Source: Cynocephalus volans (taxonomy: Eukaryota > Chordata > Mammalia > Dermoptera > Cynocephalidae). From it: 64,000 bases of DNA. Below are positions 24,260-35,694 of this stretch, piece after piece; position 1 is the stretch's first letter; the number at the start of each line of letters is the position of its first letter. The notes beneath the pieces are model-generated. The model did not search any database. It was not told the DNA's origin and worked only from the letters and a program-made list of their open reading frames with translations. The stretch is taken from positions 65,236,501-65,300,500 of the forward strand of contig NC_084460.1 of the NCBI RefSeq assembly GCF_027409185.1. The letters run 5' to 3'. The position numbers and the translations under genes were made by a program.

Positions 24260-26155
24260 GGGTGGAATCTTTTGACTACACATGCTGCTTCCTCAAGGAA
24301 ACCAAAATATCATATATCTGGGTCCAGTACATCTAATTTTTCAACAAAAGGCAGATATTGTGTTTGACACATGAAATTGAATTAGGTATTTTGTAATTAA
24401 TAAGAAATTGTATTTGAAATAAGCACAGAACATGCATATATGCATAGGTTAATTTGCCTAATCAATTTGGCACACCTAATGATTAAGCTTCTACATATAA
24501 ATCTGTCAGAATGTTTCATCTTCTCAATCACTATTTGTTCTCCTAAGGGCATTAATTAATTCAGCTTAAAACCCTTTTTTTTATAATACAAGTCTCCCCA
24601 TTTTCACTGCAATATGGAGCTGAAAAATAACTTTCCAAAGTGGATCACTGTCTCCCATGGGAATGAGGGCCCTCTATTCTACCACAAACAATATGTCACA
24701 TGAACAAAGATGAACTAAAATCAGTTTAGGAATTGAAAAGAGAAATACTATGTTCCAAGTCTTATCAAAGTATGACAAAAGGCGCGCACATATTATGTAA
24801 ACCTTATCTCTACCAAATCTCAAACATGATATTAAATAAATAATAGCCATAATTAGCATTAGTTAAACATCTAACTAACAATCTTTTAGAAGGCTCCCTG
24901 AGATCAGTGCCCCTCATGCTTGTTAAGCATCCATGTAGGCAGGGTAAAGGCCTCATGGCCCCCTTCCCCTAAATGATCCATCTTTCAATGAGAGAAGAAC
25001 TTGGTAGAAACAACTGAAATAGAACCCAGTTACTAGCTTTGCAGAAAGCCTATTGCTAGCAAATAAACTTAGTTACATTATAAGAGAAGAATGAGAGCTT
25101 CTACAGACAAATTTCAAATAGAATCATGTCTTATAAACTTTAAAATAATCCATGAATTTTATTATATTTCATTTGACAACATGATCACAGTTGTTTATTT
25201 CGCACAATTTCGTAAGTGGAACATCGCCAGTTAGATATCACTGTCCACACCAACTGTGGATAAGTTATTGGAGGTATAAGGGGTGCCTCAGCAGTAGACA
25301 TGTGATGGTTACATCTTGACCCTTGATGCATCCCAACTTTAAGGTCTAGCATCTGACAATCACAGCCCCAAACACTCAGGTTGCACATATGATATCCCAT
25401 ACACTTGAGTGAAGCAAGCAATTCACAGCAACCTAATGTGACAATGAGAACTTTCACTGAGGTCAATAATTAAAAACAACATAGCAGTTGGTCTAGCCCC
25501 GCAATTCTCCTTGCTGGGAATTTTGGAAAGTCCACCTGACTGCAAATGCATGGGTGGCCTAACTCTGTGCTACGTCCATGAAACAGAAACCTCAGCAGGT
25601 TCTGACAACTTTTACTTATTAATCTGAAGATTAGTTAAACAAACTGTGTGACAAAGACTAACATTTTCTAAAGAAAAGTCACAATCCAAGTTTCTAATTT
25701 GGCTTCCCAGTTACCCTGATTGTGGAAAGTGTGAGCCTGAGATGCGACCGCTTAGCCATCACGTGCTCTCCAAGAGCACATATTGGCATCAGGGACATAG
25801 CAAAGGAGGATAGCGTGGACCACAGGGCCCCAGGTGTCAGCCTATGTAGGCATTACAGAGATAAATGTCTGCACTTCCAGCGCAGCGGCAGCAGCAGGTG
25901 GGAGAGGGGTGCAGGCACACTCTGTGCCACCGGTGCCACCTGCCCTCCTCGACACCATCTGTCTGTTCAAACGCTAGCCTCTAGTGATGTGGCACGTGCC
26001 AATCTCTGAGAGAGTGGTGGGCTGGATGGAAACTGACAAGATGGAATTTCTGAACCTAGAAATTGAGGTGAAATTTCACTAAGCTCACCTGACCACAGAA
26101 GCCCTTTGGGATCTACAACCTTCCACAGTAAAAGCTCCCTAATTATACTCCGTTC
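24260..26155. other. unique non-coding sequence
   Basis: AT-rich up to 25700, then more GC-rich near 25720-26010. No supported gene. The 95-codon frame at 25722-26009 has no recognised domain. Confidence 0.4.
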
Positions 26156-26159
26156 CACA

Positions 26160-26335
26160 AAACTAAAAGAAACACTTTTTAATAAATGTAGATTTACAGG
26201 AAGTGGCAAAAATAGTACAGAGAAGTCCTGGGCACTCTTCACCCAGTTTCTCCAAGGGTCATGTGGTACATAAATATATTCCAATGTCCAGCACTCCAAG
26301 CAGTCTTCTTCCAAACAGTGACGACGGAAGTCAAA
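26160..26335 (-). repeat. probable old L1 3'UTR fragment
   Basis: Plus-strand text 'taaatgtagatttacaggaa', 'aatagtacagagaagtcctg' and 'cttcacccagtttctccaag' resembles the antisense old L1 segment seen more clearly at 35320-35690. Confidence 0.5.
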
Positions 26336-26341
26336 GATCCA

Positions 26342-26442
26342 TCTGTGTATTCATTCGTTCGTTCACTTATCCATTCTTTCAGGTATTTGTTGAACCCCTA
26401 CTATTTACAACATGCTATTAGATCTTGAACTGGAAGATGTCA
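26342..26442 (-). repeat. L2 LINE 3' end
   Basis: Reads 'cattcattcgttcgttcact', 'caggtatttgttgaacccct' and 'actatttacaacatgctatt', the reverse complement of the L2 3' terminus. Confidence 0.75.
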
Positions 26443-27035
26443 ATAGCTCATGTATTCTCTCACAATCCCTGGTTCTCTGAGGTTATGTGGGGGCATTTAG
26501 ATTTGCTTTGACAAGCATGCTTTCCAGCGCCTCCCACTCCAGAGAAGAGCTCTGCAGACATTAGATGGCCTCTCACTGTGATGAACAGCATCAGGGAGAA
26601 GCAAGGTCTGCGCCTAATTGGACAGTGAGGAATTCAAAGTAGGGAAGAGGAGACAATTCCTCGCCAGTACAAAATGTCCTCTCCCTGCCTGAGTTCAAAT
26701 TCAACTCTCGTTTTGTTTCTTATACCATTCTTCCTGGAAGGCCACCTGCATGCGACAAAGAGAAGGTTACCCCTAAACAGCCCAAGTATTTTTAAGTACT
26801 ATGCACATGTTTTCTGCTTTCTGTCACACATAGTACAGAATCCAAGAGTGCATTTTAAACTCCATTTTTTAAACTCAATGATGACAAAATTCAGTTTGGT
26901 AGCAACTATATCCATAGAACATTGTGAAATAATTTATGTTGGGTGGGAGAATATAAAAGATTTTAATATGAATAGCATTAATGTTTAAGTAAATATTACA
27001 ACTGTGGGCCAGGTGCTTGATGAGACCTACATCAA
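26443..27035. other. unique non-coding sequence
   Basis: Nothing recognised. Confidence 0.4.
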
Positions 27036-27039
27036 CCAT

Positions 27040-27195
27040 TTAAGGGGCATTTCTCATGTTCCAGACACTGTTCAAAGCACTTCCCTCGTACTAACTGATG
27101 TAATTGTCCTCTCCTCAACTGCGTGGCAGCCGGTGCCACTGTCGTCCCATTTGGAAGGTGAGCATGAAGACTGAGGCCTTGCTGGCAGCGAGTAT
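27040..27195 (-). repeat. MIR SINE fragment
   Basis: Antisense MIR order: 'ttccagacactgttcaaagc', 'actaactgatgtaattgtcc', then 'catttggaaggtgagcatga' and 'agactgaggcc'. Confidence 0.65.
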
Positions 27196-27716
27196 CGGAG
27201 CACGCATTTGTACTTAGCCTTCCGCCTCTGAGGCCAAGCTCCTAAACCGTGTATGCTACTGGATTCCCCAACAGGGTAGTTAGGGGAGGCCAGGCCTGAG
27301 ATGTGTACGTTAGTGCTCAGAGTGACGCAGCCCAGAAATGGTTTAGCAAAGATGAGTGGCGGAATGGAGTGATAGATTAAAAAAGGGACAACCAGGAGTG
27401 AAGATCACCTGTGGATGACAAAGCCAGTGGCCTGGAAGTACATGGGGAAGCTGACATGTAGAAGATGGTCTGACAAATGAATCTAACAAAAGAGAAAATA
27501 AAAAAGGAGTAAGACATTGAAAGCATTTGAAGTGACAAACTGCTGTTATTGTTTTGTGGCTGATGAGCAAACTCACCTTGGTGCATAAGTCTGCATGATT
27601 GAGGGGTCTTCCTTTCTTATAACGGAAAAAACTATCTTTGCAAGAGTAACCAGCATAGAAGCTTCCTGGCAGGAGCTGGGAGAAACCAAGTCTCTCTCCC
27701 TTCCCTTAAGATAGAC
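27196..27716. other. unique non-coding sequence
   Basis: No supported feature. Confidence 0.4.
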
Positions 27717-27718
27717 AT

Positions 27719-28152
27719 GACAGTCAACACATATGCACACATACATGCACATATATGCACACACCCATGTATCTGCACACATGCACCCGGGCACATACAT
27801 GAACATGTGCATACATGCACACGGGCACATATGTGGATGCACACACATACATATGAATGCACATTCACATGTGTATACACAAACACAAGCAGACTCTCAC
27901 AGACATGCACACACAAACATGTGACACATACATAGGCACACTCATGTGCACAGACACACAAATATACATGCACATACAGACTCACACACATATACTCACA
28001 CATGCACACAAACACACAGACATGCCCATGCAGGTACATGCATAACTGAACAAATATGAAGACATGTATAAAAGCACATACGTGCATGGACACATGCTTA
28101 CATGCATAGACATACATCCACATGTGGACACACATACACAACATGCAGACAC
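27719..28152. repeat. degenerate CA/ATG-rich microsatellite block, about 430 bp
   Basis: Interwoven cacaca, acatgca and catatg motifs run without long pure tracts. The low stop density produces long open frames on both strands (for example 27632-28144 minus, Cys/His/Val rich), which are repeat artefacts. Confidence 0.9.
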
Positions 28153-28194
28153 ACAGATGCCTGCCTTGTCTGACCCTCCAGTCTGCTTCCTGCT

Positions 28195-28314
28195 GTCATT
28201 CACTCAGAACTGTGCGATGGACTTCTTTAATGTCTGTTCTGTGTTTCCCAGCATCTAGCAGAGAACTTGACTCATTCAAATGTTTAGTTTTCTGAATGGA
28301 TGAATGTAAAGTAT
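28195..28314 (+). repeat. L2 LINE 3' end
   Basis: Follows L2 order: 'atgtctgttctgtgtttccc', 'agcatctagcagagaacttg' and a terminal 'gaatggatgaatg'. Confidence 0.65.
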
Positions 28315-28319
28315 ACTGG

Positions 28320-29320
28320 ATTATTTAAACGGCATATAATTGGTACATCTCATCTTCCATCATTTTGTCTAATTGATCTTCATATTAATGACATTAAGAT
28401 TATTTTATCATCTTTGTAAATATGACCAGAAGGATCTCTCTAGATTTGTGCCTTCACCTTTCCTGGTAAGAGTTTAGTGAGAAACCATAAGGGCCCTGGT
28501 TGGAGCAGTCACAGATTGTGGACAGCACAGGAGCACATGGTTAGAAAGCGGAGCAGTGTTGCAGCAGGGGTGCGGCATGAAAGACAGCACATCTGTGGGT
28601 GGTGGGAGGCGACACATGTCAGGAGGGGCTCTGCAGAGCAATGCTGGGGACAGGATTCAAGTCAGGCACGTCTGCCCAGAGCACACAAAGGACCAACCAG
28701 GTCTCAGGAGTGGCAGTGGCAGTGGCAGTGGCTTCTGTGAAGCCTCCCTTTTGTTAAAGAGGGAGGAGGAAGACCTGCAATGTGCATTGCATAGTCACTC
28801 CAGGAAGGGAGCATGACATGCTCTTTCATGTTCCACGTACTGGCAATTAAAGTGAGCTTGCCAAATTGGGCGGCTGGGCCACCCTGTGACAGACCATCAA
28901 GCTTGAATGTTTTTATACTGAGATTCACTTGTCTCTGTGAAGCCCCCTCCAGCGACAAGTTGATGAGTGAATATGTTTTGTTCTGTTTGCTTTTTAAAAA
29001 ATTAAAAATGAAAAGCCGTATCCAGTCTCCTACAGGAAGGGCCTGACAGTAGCTACCAGTCCTGGTGTGTGTGTAAGGAAGTGAGGAAGCCTTTGTGCAA
29101 CGCCCATGGTGATAAGGGCCAGAGCAACTCAGAAGAACCTTCCCATTTTAAAAGCAGCAGCCTCGAAAGTCCAGTCTTCATTCTACGAAAGGAAATCGTG
29201 AGCCTAAGCCTTGCACTGCTGTTAGGAGCTGGTGCGGATCCATACTCAGGTGTCCTGGCTCCAAGACCAGTTCCTCCTTCCCTCCCGTATTCAACAGACA
29301 ATGAGCATTTTTACTCCTAT
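28320..29320. other. unique non-coding sequence
   Basis: Contains a (GGCAGT)4 hexamer run at about 28710-28732. No gene is supported. Confidence 0.45.
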
Positions 29321-29324
29321 TTTA

Positions 29325-29440
29325 AACAAACAGGCATGAAGGGTGCACACCGTGCCAGGCACTGTGCTGGGCTCTGGGCAGGGCAGAGAATAAGCCAAAG
29401 ACTCCGCTTCTGTCCTTGATGTGCAGCAGCCCAGGGCACC
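29325..29440 (-). repeat. L2 LINE 3'-region fragment
   Basis: Contains 'accgtgccaggcactgtgct', 'gggctctgggcagggcagag' and 'aataagccaaagactccg', the antisense of the conserved L2 3' region. Confidence 0.7.
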
Positions 29441-30060
29441 CATCCCATAGAACCTTCTGAGATGAGATGCAGCATCCAGTATGGTCATCATCAGCCAGGT
29501 GTGGCTCTCGCAACTTGAAATGTGGCTGGTGTGGCTGAGGAACTAAATTGATTACTAGCGGCGGCTGTGTTGGCCCACAAAGGTCTAGAGAAGGAAAGAT
29601 GTAACTGCCACAGGAGTGGGCGTGACCCAGAGAGGACAAGCAGAGGGTAGAGAAGGAGACCTGAGTGAGGCTGTGGCTGAGCCCACTACCAGAGGCAGGG
29701 AGGGTTACCCAAGAGAACAGGCCTGCTAGAGAGTTTGACATGCCTGGATAAATGCAACTAAGCTGAGAAGGAGCGTGGTGCTTCAAATGTGGACAGCCCA
29801 TCAAGTGGTGGGAGGAGGAGGCTGGAGAGCTGGCAGGGCCCTCCCCCTGCAGGGCACACGTCTCATCCCAGGCTGTGTCCGGTTATGAAAGGCGGTGCTG
29901 GTGAGCAAGACACCGTCTCTTTCCTCGGTTCGGCATCCAGAGAGGGTAACAGGCATGTGATAAAACGCTGACAGTACGAGGAGTTTGGTAAAATTACAAA
30001 CATAATTGCTCCTGTCTCTGTTCCCTTGAGGTGGCCCCTACAGAGGCGTTTACTGAGGGC
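29441..30060. other. unique non-coding sequence, possible DNA-transposon scrap
   Basis: About 29494-29555 ('acttgaaatgtggctggtgt', 'ggctgaggaactaaattga') resembles a fragment of a common Charlie-type MITE. The rest is unassigned. Confidence 0.35.
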
Positions 30061-30063
30061 CTG

Positions 30064-30087
30064 ATGTTTTAGGGTGCCCTAAAACAT
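30064..30087. repeat. perfect inverted repeat, 11-bp arms
   Basis: Arms atgttttaggg and ccctaaaacat are separated by two bases (tg). Confidence 0.95.
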
Positions 30088-30089
30088 GC

Positions 30090-32370
30090 CTCTGGCATCA
30101 CTAGTGCCAGAACTGTAAAGAAGGGCCATGGAGGCGGGACACACAGGAGGGAAGCCATGCGGGGCATCCGAGGTCTGTCCCTGCAGCTAGAGCTGGGCTC
30201 CAAGCCTCTGTCCCAAGGAGTGAGTCTGTACCTCTGAGCAGTCAACACAGGAGAAAAGGATTCACGGTCAACACAGTTTGAGAATCGTTTGTCTCGTGCA
30301 GAGCTTGCAGATTGGCAGCTTGATGACTCTGTTATGCCTCTGATGCATTTTATGTGGCCCCCATGGTGTTCTTTAAACCAATTGAGCAAACAAAAAAGTA
30401 AAAAAGATTCTCCTTGATAGACCAAATTTCTGGCTGCTTTTGAAAGATGGGGAGAGCTGGCATCAGCAGAAAGCAGCTCCACAGGACGGACACACCCACT
30501 CCACAGTGCTCACCTCGCCTGGATACTCGTGCCAACCCTCCACTTCCACAGCTCCCCAGGGCTGCCTGGGGGAGAGGAGGAGTAAGCAGCCAGGGCAGGA
30601 GGTTGGACAGACCACTGGCTTGCAGAGGATCATCTGCAGAAGGAAGGTGATGGAACCGTGGAAGTTGTGTTTCCTTCTATCTTTTGGAAGAGTTATGATG
30701 TTAGAAAGGGAATTCTGGCAGCTATGTGAGGAAAGACAGAGAAGCTGAAAGTCTGGGGGTTGGGAGCTTGGAAAAGAGACGAGGATGGGGCAGACTCAGA
30801 ATGGCCGGCCCTAGACAGGGATGGGAGAAAGGACGAGGAGCCCAGGACGAGCTCAGAGGGTGGGTGACAGGAAGGCGACTGCAGAGCAGCCTTTGCGCCT
30901 CAGTGCCCCAATGCACAGTCATGCCCCCACCTAATGCTTCCCATCACTTCCACATCCACTGTGGTCCCCTCCACCAGCCATGGCACTGAGCCGCAGCCTC
31001 CCTCTGTCAAGCCCGTTTAACCTCCAAGACAGAGTGAAAGAGCTGCCTTCTTCAGAAAACTACTGAAGAGCACTTCTCTGAATAGATACCCTCCCCCATC
31101 CACTAGCAAGGGGCCTCCCTCCATCCAAATGCAGGCACATACCTGCAAAAATGCCCCAAGTTCTAAAATAGGTGATTATGTGATTCTGGATATGATTGTC
31201 TCAATTGTGGCAGGAGGCAGCATTTGCAACACTCTTGCGTTACACTTGGGTTTTTAGTAAAACATGAAAATAAGGGAAAAGTTGATATCCATCTGCTGGT
31301 TGGATTAGAAGTCACAAATGTAAGTTTATTTTTCAAAAACAAGACCCTGGCATTGTAATGTGGCCCTTCGGGAGTAATGGAATACAGATGGGGGATTAGG
31401 GAGTATTGCCTAAAATGACCATTCCACAGCAGGGTGTTTGCCCTTGGGAGATTGCCAGAATGAATGCCCGTCACTGGCAACAACACACTAACTGAATTTC
31501 ACTCAAGGCAGCTTTGTGGAAATGACATCTGTAGACAAATTTAAAAGGGATTAAAACTGATAGCCATTGCTACATTATGGAGTCTGATGTATCTCAGACA
31601 GCTGTATTTGGAGCAATCCCACGAACATGTCTAGGTTATTGAGTGCTCCGTTTTTTTGTTATGCAACTTGTCTGTACCATTTAGTCTTCCAATTGGACAC
31701 AAAATCGAGTTTGCTGATGTTCGGCCCTGGCTACAATGACTGCTGTTCCCAAATTGCATTTTGGTCATAATGAGATCTGTCTGCTTCATCTTTATTTGCC
31801 AGGATGTAGCATATTGGCTCTTACGTTTTTTTGTTTGTTTTTATCTTCAAATGGTCTATTCTCTGGCTGTAGCAGACTAAGTATTAGTTAAAAATGGACT
31901 TTAAAATACAAATTATGAAGAGAAAAAGTAAGTTACCTAATACCTGTTTTGATGGTGTGTATATACAAGTTACATAGAGCCAAGCCGACATCGATACAGC
32001 ATTTGAGCTTCACAGCAGCACAGAGGTGCCGAGCATCCTATTTTTAAAGAAATTCAGTCTCAAAGGCTCAAGTGACCTGTCAAACAACAGTCAGTGAATA
32101 ACTGACTGAGCTGTGACTGGACCCATGTTGCCCAGCAACTTGAGTGTTTGTAGTAGATTTGAGCTCAGATAATATGTATTTGATTTCTCTCTGCCATTTA
32201 TTATGGTTATTAAGTAAGTTTACTGAGTCAGCCTTACTTTTCTTAGTTATCAAATATTGTCCATAATATATAAATTATATAGTGGTTCTGAGAATCGGAT
32301 CAGACCAATGTTAGGTATTTGTAACTTGGCATCTTTGGCTACCAAAAAATAATTTTTAATTGATTATATA
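30090..32370. other. unique non-coding sequence
   Basis: 30100-31100 is moderately GC-rich with overlapping opposed frames and no domain. 31500-31850 is non-repetitive and looks well kept, so it is a candidate for a conserved non-coding element, but this cannot be judged from one genome. Confidence 0.4.
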
Positions 32371-32373
32371 GAT

Positions 32374-32600
32374 ATGTGTGTGTATACACATGGGCACACA
32401 TATGTGTGTATGTTTATATAAATACATATATACACATGCATGTATATATATATATACACACATACATGAGGTACTTCAAAAGGTTCATGGAAAGATTCAT
32501 ATTATCTTTTAATTCTATTTTTCCGTGAACTTTTTGAAGCACCCTGGTGTGTGTGTGTGCGTGCGCGCACACACGTGTATAAATATATATATATATACAC
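32374..32600. repeat. AT/TG-rich microsatellite interrupted by a MITE
   Basis: gtgtgtatacacatgggcac and tatatatatatacacacata tracts lie left of 32466, and gtgtgtgtgtgtgcgtgcgc and atatatatatatacacacac lie right of 32547. The mariner-like MITE sits between them. Confidence 0.85.
32467..32547 (+). mobile_element. 81-bp mariner-like MITE, copy 1
   Basis: The ends are inverted repeats: tgaggtacttcaaaa at the left, tttttgaagcaccct at the right. The interior has 'attatcttttaattctattt'. The copy at 54948-55028 is the same sequence in opposite orientation. Size, terminal inverted repeats and insertion in TA-rich DNA fit a Tc1/mariner non-autonomous element. The left TA flank here has decayed to CA, and the right flank is TG. 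Confidence 0.75.
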
Positions 32601-32756
32601 ACACACTAAACAGTGCTGGATGATCTCTGAATGTTTAGTAAAATGAATTCTCCCTCCAATGCCCATGGTCTTCTCACCACACCACTAAGATAAGACCAGC
32701 TATGGCTTGGAGGGTCCTCTGTTTTCCAAAGTCTTCCAACCCTGTGTTCTCCGGTT

Positions 32757-32962
32757 AATTCTGAATACCGGAGTACATATTAAGTTCCAGGCACTTGGGC
32801 AATGAGCAGAAGACAGACAGCACGTGGTTCCTGCTTTGAAGGAGCTCACAGTCTAGGGAATGTATAGGAATGTTTAAGTTGTAATATCTGATATGACAAG
32901 GTGTCAGAAGTAAATAATATCTCAACTGTGGTTGGTAGAAAACAGAGAGGGCTTCCAATAAG
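32757..32962 (-). repeat. L2 LINE 3' region
   Basis: Reads 'agttccaggcacttgggcaa', 'gaagacagacagcacgtggt', 'tcctgctttgaaggagctca' and 'cagtctagggaatgtatagg', the antisense of the L2 3' region. Confidence 0.75.
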
Positions 32963-32964
32963 TT

Positions 32965-33400
32965 AGTAATGGCTCTCCATAAATTAAAGAGCACAGAAAT
33001 TAACAGCTTTTTGCTGAGGTGTTGTTTCATTCTGTACCTGAAAACCAAAATTTCTACCATCCTTGTCTACATGGAAATCTTAAAAAAAAGAAAAATCAAA
33101 ACCTATACTTTGTACATCAAACAGTAGCTACAGGTTTACTGCCTAAATTTCCATATTTCACATAACAAGGTTCATTAACAGGATTTCTGGAGCAGGACAG
33201 GTAGGCCTGAGATTTGGGGATGCTGAAAGAGCTTTGAAATTAGAGGTTGGTTTCAATAGAAAATTTAAAGGCTCTCTCGTCGCTCAATATTTTATTTCCT
33301 CTTCACCAAGAGCCTTTGTATGGAAAGGCACACACTTGGTGTCTGAGGTAGGGTCCAGGGGGCCCAATCATTGGCCTCATCCCACCCTGTTCTCTTACCA
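32965..33400. other. unique sequence next to the LTR
   Basis: No feature is named. 33300-33400 could be residual retroviral leader, since it abuts the U5 end of the minus-strand LTR. Confidence 0.3.
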
Positions 33401-33404
33401 GGTT

Positions 33405-33987
33405 CTTGGCTTCACCACAGGAAAGAATTCAAGAGCAGAGTCAAAGTAGAAAGTGAGAACAGATTTAATATAATGCATAAGAGATACAGATTTCACAGAG
33501 AGAGTGCAGGCATAGCTCCAGAGACTCAGCCGGGCCCACACCAAGTTTAACATAAAAGTAAGAAATACATACTTGAAGTTCAGTAGAGTGCAGGCTGGCT
33601 CAAGAGAGTGAGCAGCCCTTTGCTGAGAGTAAGTTTGATACATAGAGAAAGAAACATGCACTCCACAGGCAGAGTATGGTCTGGCTCCTGGAGAGTGAGC
33701 AGCAGCCCCGTCTTCTACTGGGATTCGGCTTTTATAGTTTCACCATCTAATGAATATTCAGCTAAGCGAGTATTTCCCAGCTATGTAGCATTAGTCTTGC
33801 ACATGCTCAGTTGTACTATTCTTGGAGCATGTTCATTGGTCAGACCCTATCACATGCACCAGGCTATTCAAGAATAGTCTGTGCTCTCTGGTACCTCTAA
33901 TGGAAAGTCATCCAATCACCAGAGTTGTATGACCCCTTTCTACTTAGCAGCCACTGGATTTGCATAATCCAGCCCCTTGTGGTCTCA
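33405..33987 (-). mobile_element. solo ERV-type LTR
   Basis: Read on the minus strand, it starts near TGAGACC (33987). It carries an octamer ATGCAAAT (33958-33965), a TATA box TATAAAAG (33729-33736), three diverged tandem units of about 83 bp downstream of the TATA (centred near 33680, 33595 and 33510, each with a ggctgctcactct...gagcc core), and a polyadenylation signal ATTAAA (33463-33468). The order U3-TATA-R-polyA-U5 is that of a retroviral LTR, likely class I. No second LTR or gag-pol was seen nearby. Confidence 0.75.
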
Positions 33988-33989
33988 TT

Positions 33990-35315
33990 TTCCCCTTGTT
34001 GGTGCTGAAAATAGGTCTAACTGGCAAAAGTAACTTTCCTCTAGGGGAGGGCTCAGAGGACGAGACCCGAGACCTCAGGGAGTGGCAGGAAACCCAGAGG
34101 TGTGTCCTGAAATCTGAGCCCAGGGAAACTGAGCACCTCCAATATCAAACTGAATCCTCTTGTGTCAATGAGAAAAAACCCTAACTCCCCTTGTTTAACC
34201 TTTTTTATGTCCCTGAGCCTCTGTTCTCTCCTCACCTTTCCTTCCCCCATGCTCTGCTGCCCCTCCTCGCAGACTACACCTCTTGCCTAAATATAAACTC
34301 AATGTTTCACACCCCAAGAGAAGCACCAAGAAGTTCTGTGTGGGTGTGGTTTCCATAGTTTGGCTGCCTGTGAAAAGCCCAGACCGGCAGGCCCCAGGAG
34401 CAGTGAGAATACTCAAGTTCTGTCCTCACAGTTTCCTTAGTCAGGTTACAAGTCGTTTTTATCCAAAGCTGATGGCTTGAGGCTCTGGAGGAGCCACTTC
34501 CTTTACAGCAGCAGAGCAGGAAAGTGTGGGGAGATTGGGATCCCAGACCCCTGAGCTGCATCCTGCCTGTGTGACATCAATGTTCTAAGGCTTAGTTTTC
34601 AGTCTATGCAGGAGGATGAAATCTCAGCTGCCTCACAGTAGCAGGGAGGCATCTGCCACCACTGCCAGCTCTGCATGAAAGAGGGGTCTTCTCCATGGTG
34701 GGCTCTTCTGTTCCTGAGTGGTGGGCACGCTCTTCGTGTCTTTTCCATACTCGGACATGCCGTGGGCCTGGCCATAACATCTGATGAGCATGTTTGCTAA
34801 TTATACAGGGACATCCTTTGGTCATGTCTGTGTGCATCAATGATTCGTCACCTATTGATCGGTCATCCACTATGGCCAAGCAAGATGGACAAGTTTCATG
34901 GCCCAGTGAGGAAAGCAAACATACAAACAAAAGAATCAGAGCACATGGAGTGGGGGCTGTGAACTAGGCTGTGAACACAGGGAGTGTTGGGGGAGCGAAA
35001 CAACTGACTTTGAATAAGAAGATTTTCCTGGACTATCTGGTAAACCCAATGTCGTCACAGGGTCCTTGATGAGGATAGAAGAGTCAGACTCAGGGTGATG
35101 TGATATGAGACAGACCAACTACTGATGGCCTTGAACATGGAAGAGGTCTGAGCCAAGAATCCAGGTGGCCTTAGCACCTGGAAAAGGGAAGAAAATGTAT
35201 TCTCTCTTAGACCTCCAGAGATGAAGACAGCCCTGCCACCACCTGGATTTTAGGCCAGTGGAATCTATTTCATATTTCTGATTTCCAGAACTCTAAGATA
35301 TAAATGTGTGTGTGA
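33990..35315. other. unassigned non-coding sequence
   Basis: Pyrimidine-rich near 34180-34270. Short opposed open frames have no domain. A weak MIR-like stretch lies near 34550-34640 ('ttcagtctatgcaggaggat'). Confidence 0.35.
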
Positions 35316-35317
35316 GT

Positions 35318-35692
35318 TTAAATTAATAGATTTTATTTTTTGAGGAGTTTTAGGTTTACAGAAAGGTTGAACAGGAAGTTCAGAGTTCCCATATCTTTCC
35401 CCCACCCCGCCCACTGCTTCCCTTATTATCAGCATCGTGCATTAGGGTGGTGCATTTGCTACAATTGATGAATCTACACAGACACATCATAGTCATCCAA
35501 AGCCCATAGTTCACACTAGGTTCCACTCTTGGTAGGGTTGGGTAAAATATATAATGACATGTAGCCTCCATTGTAGTATCATACAGAATAGTTTCACTGC
35601 CCAAAAAATCCTCTGTGCTCCACCTATTCATGCTTCCCTCCCCACAAGTCCTTTCCAACCACTAGGTTGTGGTGATTTGTTAGAGCAGCAGC
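35318..35692 (-). repeat. old L1 3'UTR
   Basis: Clear antisense old L1: 'gagttttaggtttacagaaa', 'aggttgaacaggaagttcag', 'acaattgatgaatctacaca', 'gtagtatcatacagaatagt' and 'aatcctctgtgctccaccta'. This is the well-known 3'UTR shared by several ancient L1 subfamilies. Confidence 0.85.
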
Positions 35693-35694
35693 AC

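Noticed and set aside
27632..28144. 170-codon Cys/Val/His-rich minus-strand frame
   Set aside because: It is a translation of the CA/ATG microsatellite, and the opposite strand is equally open.
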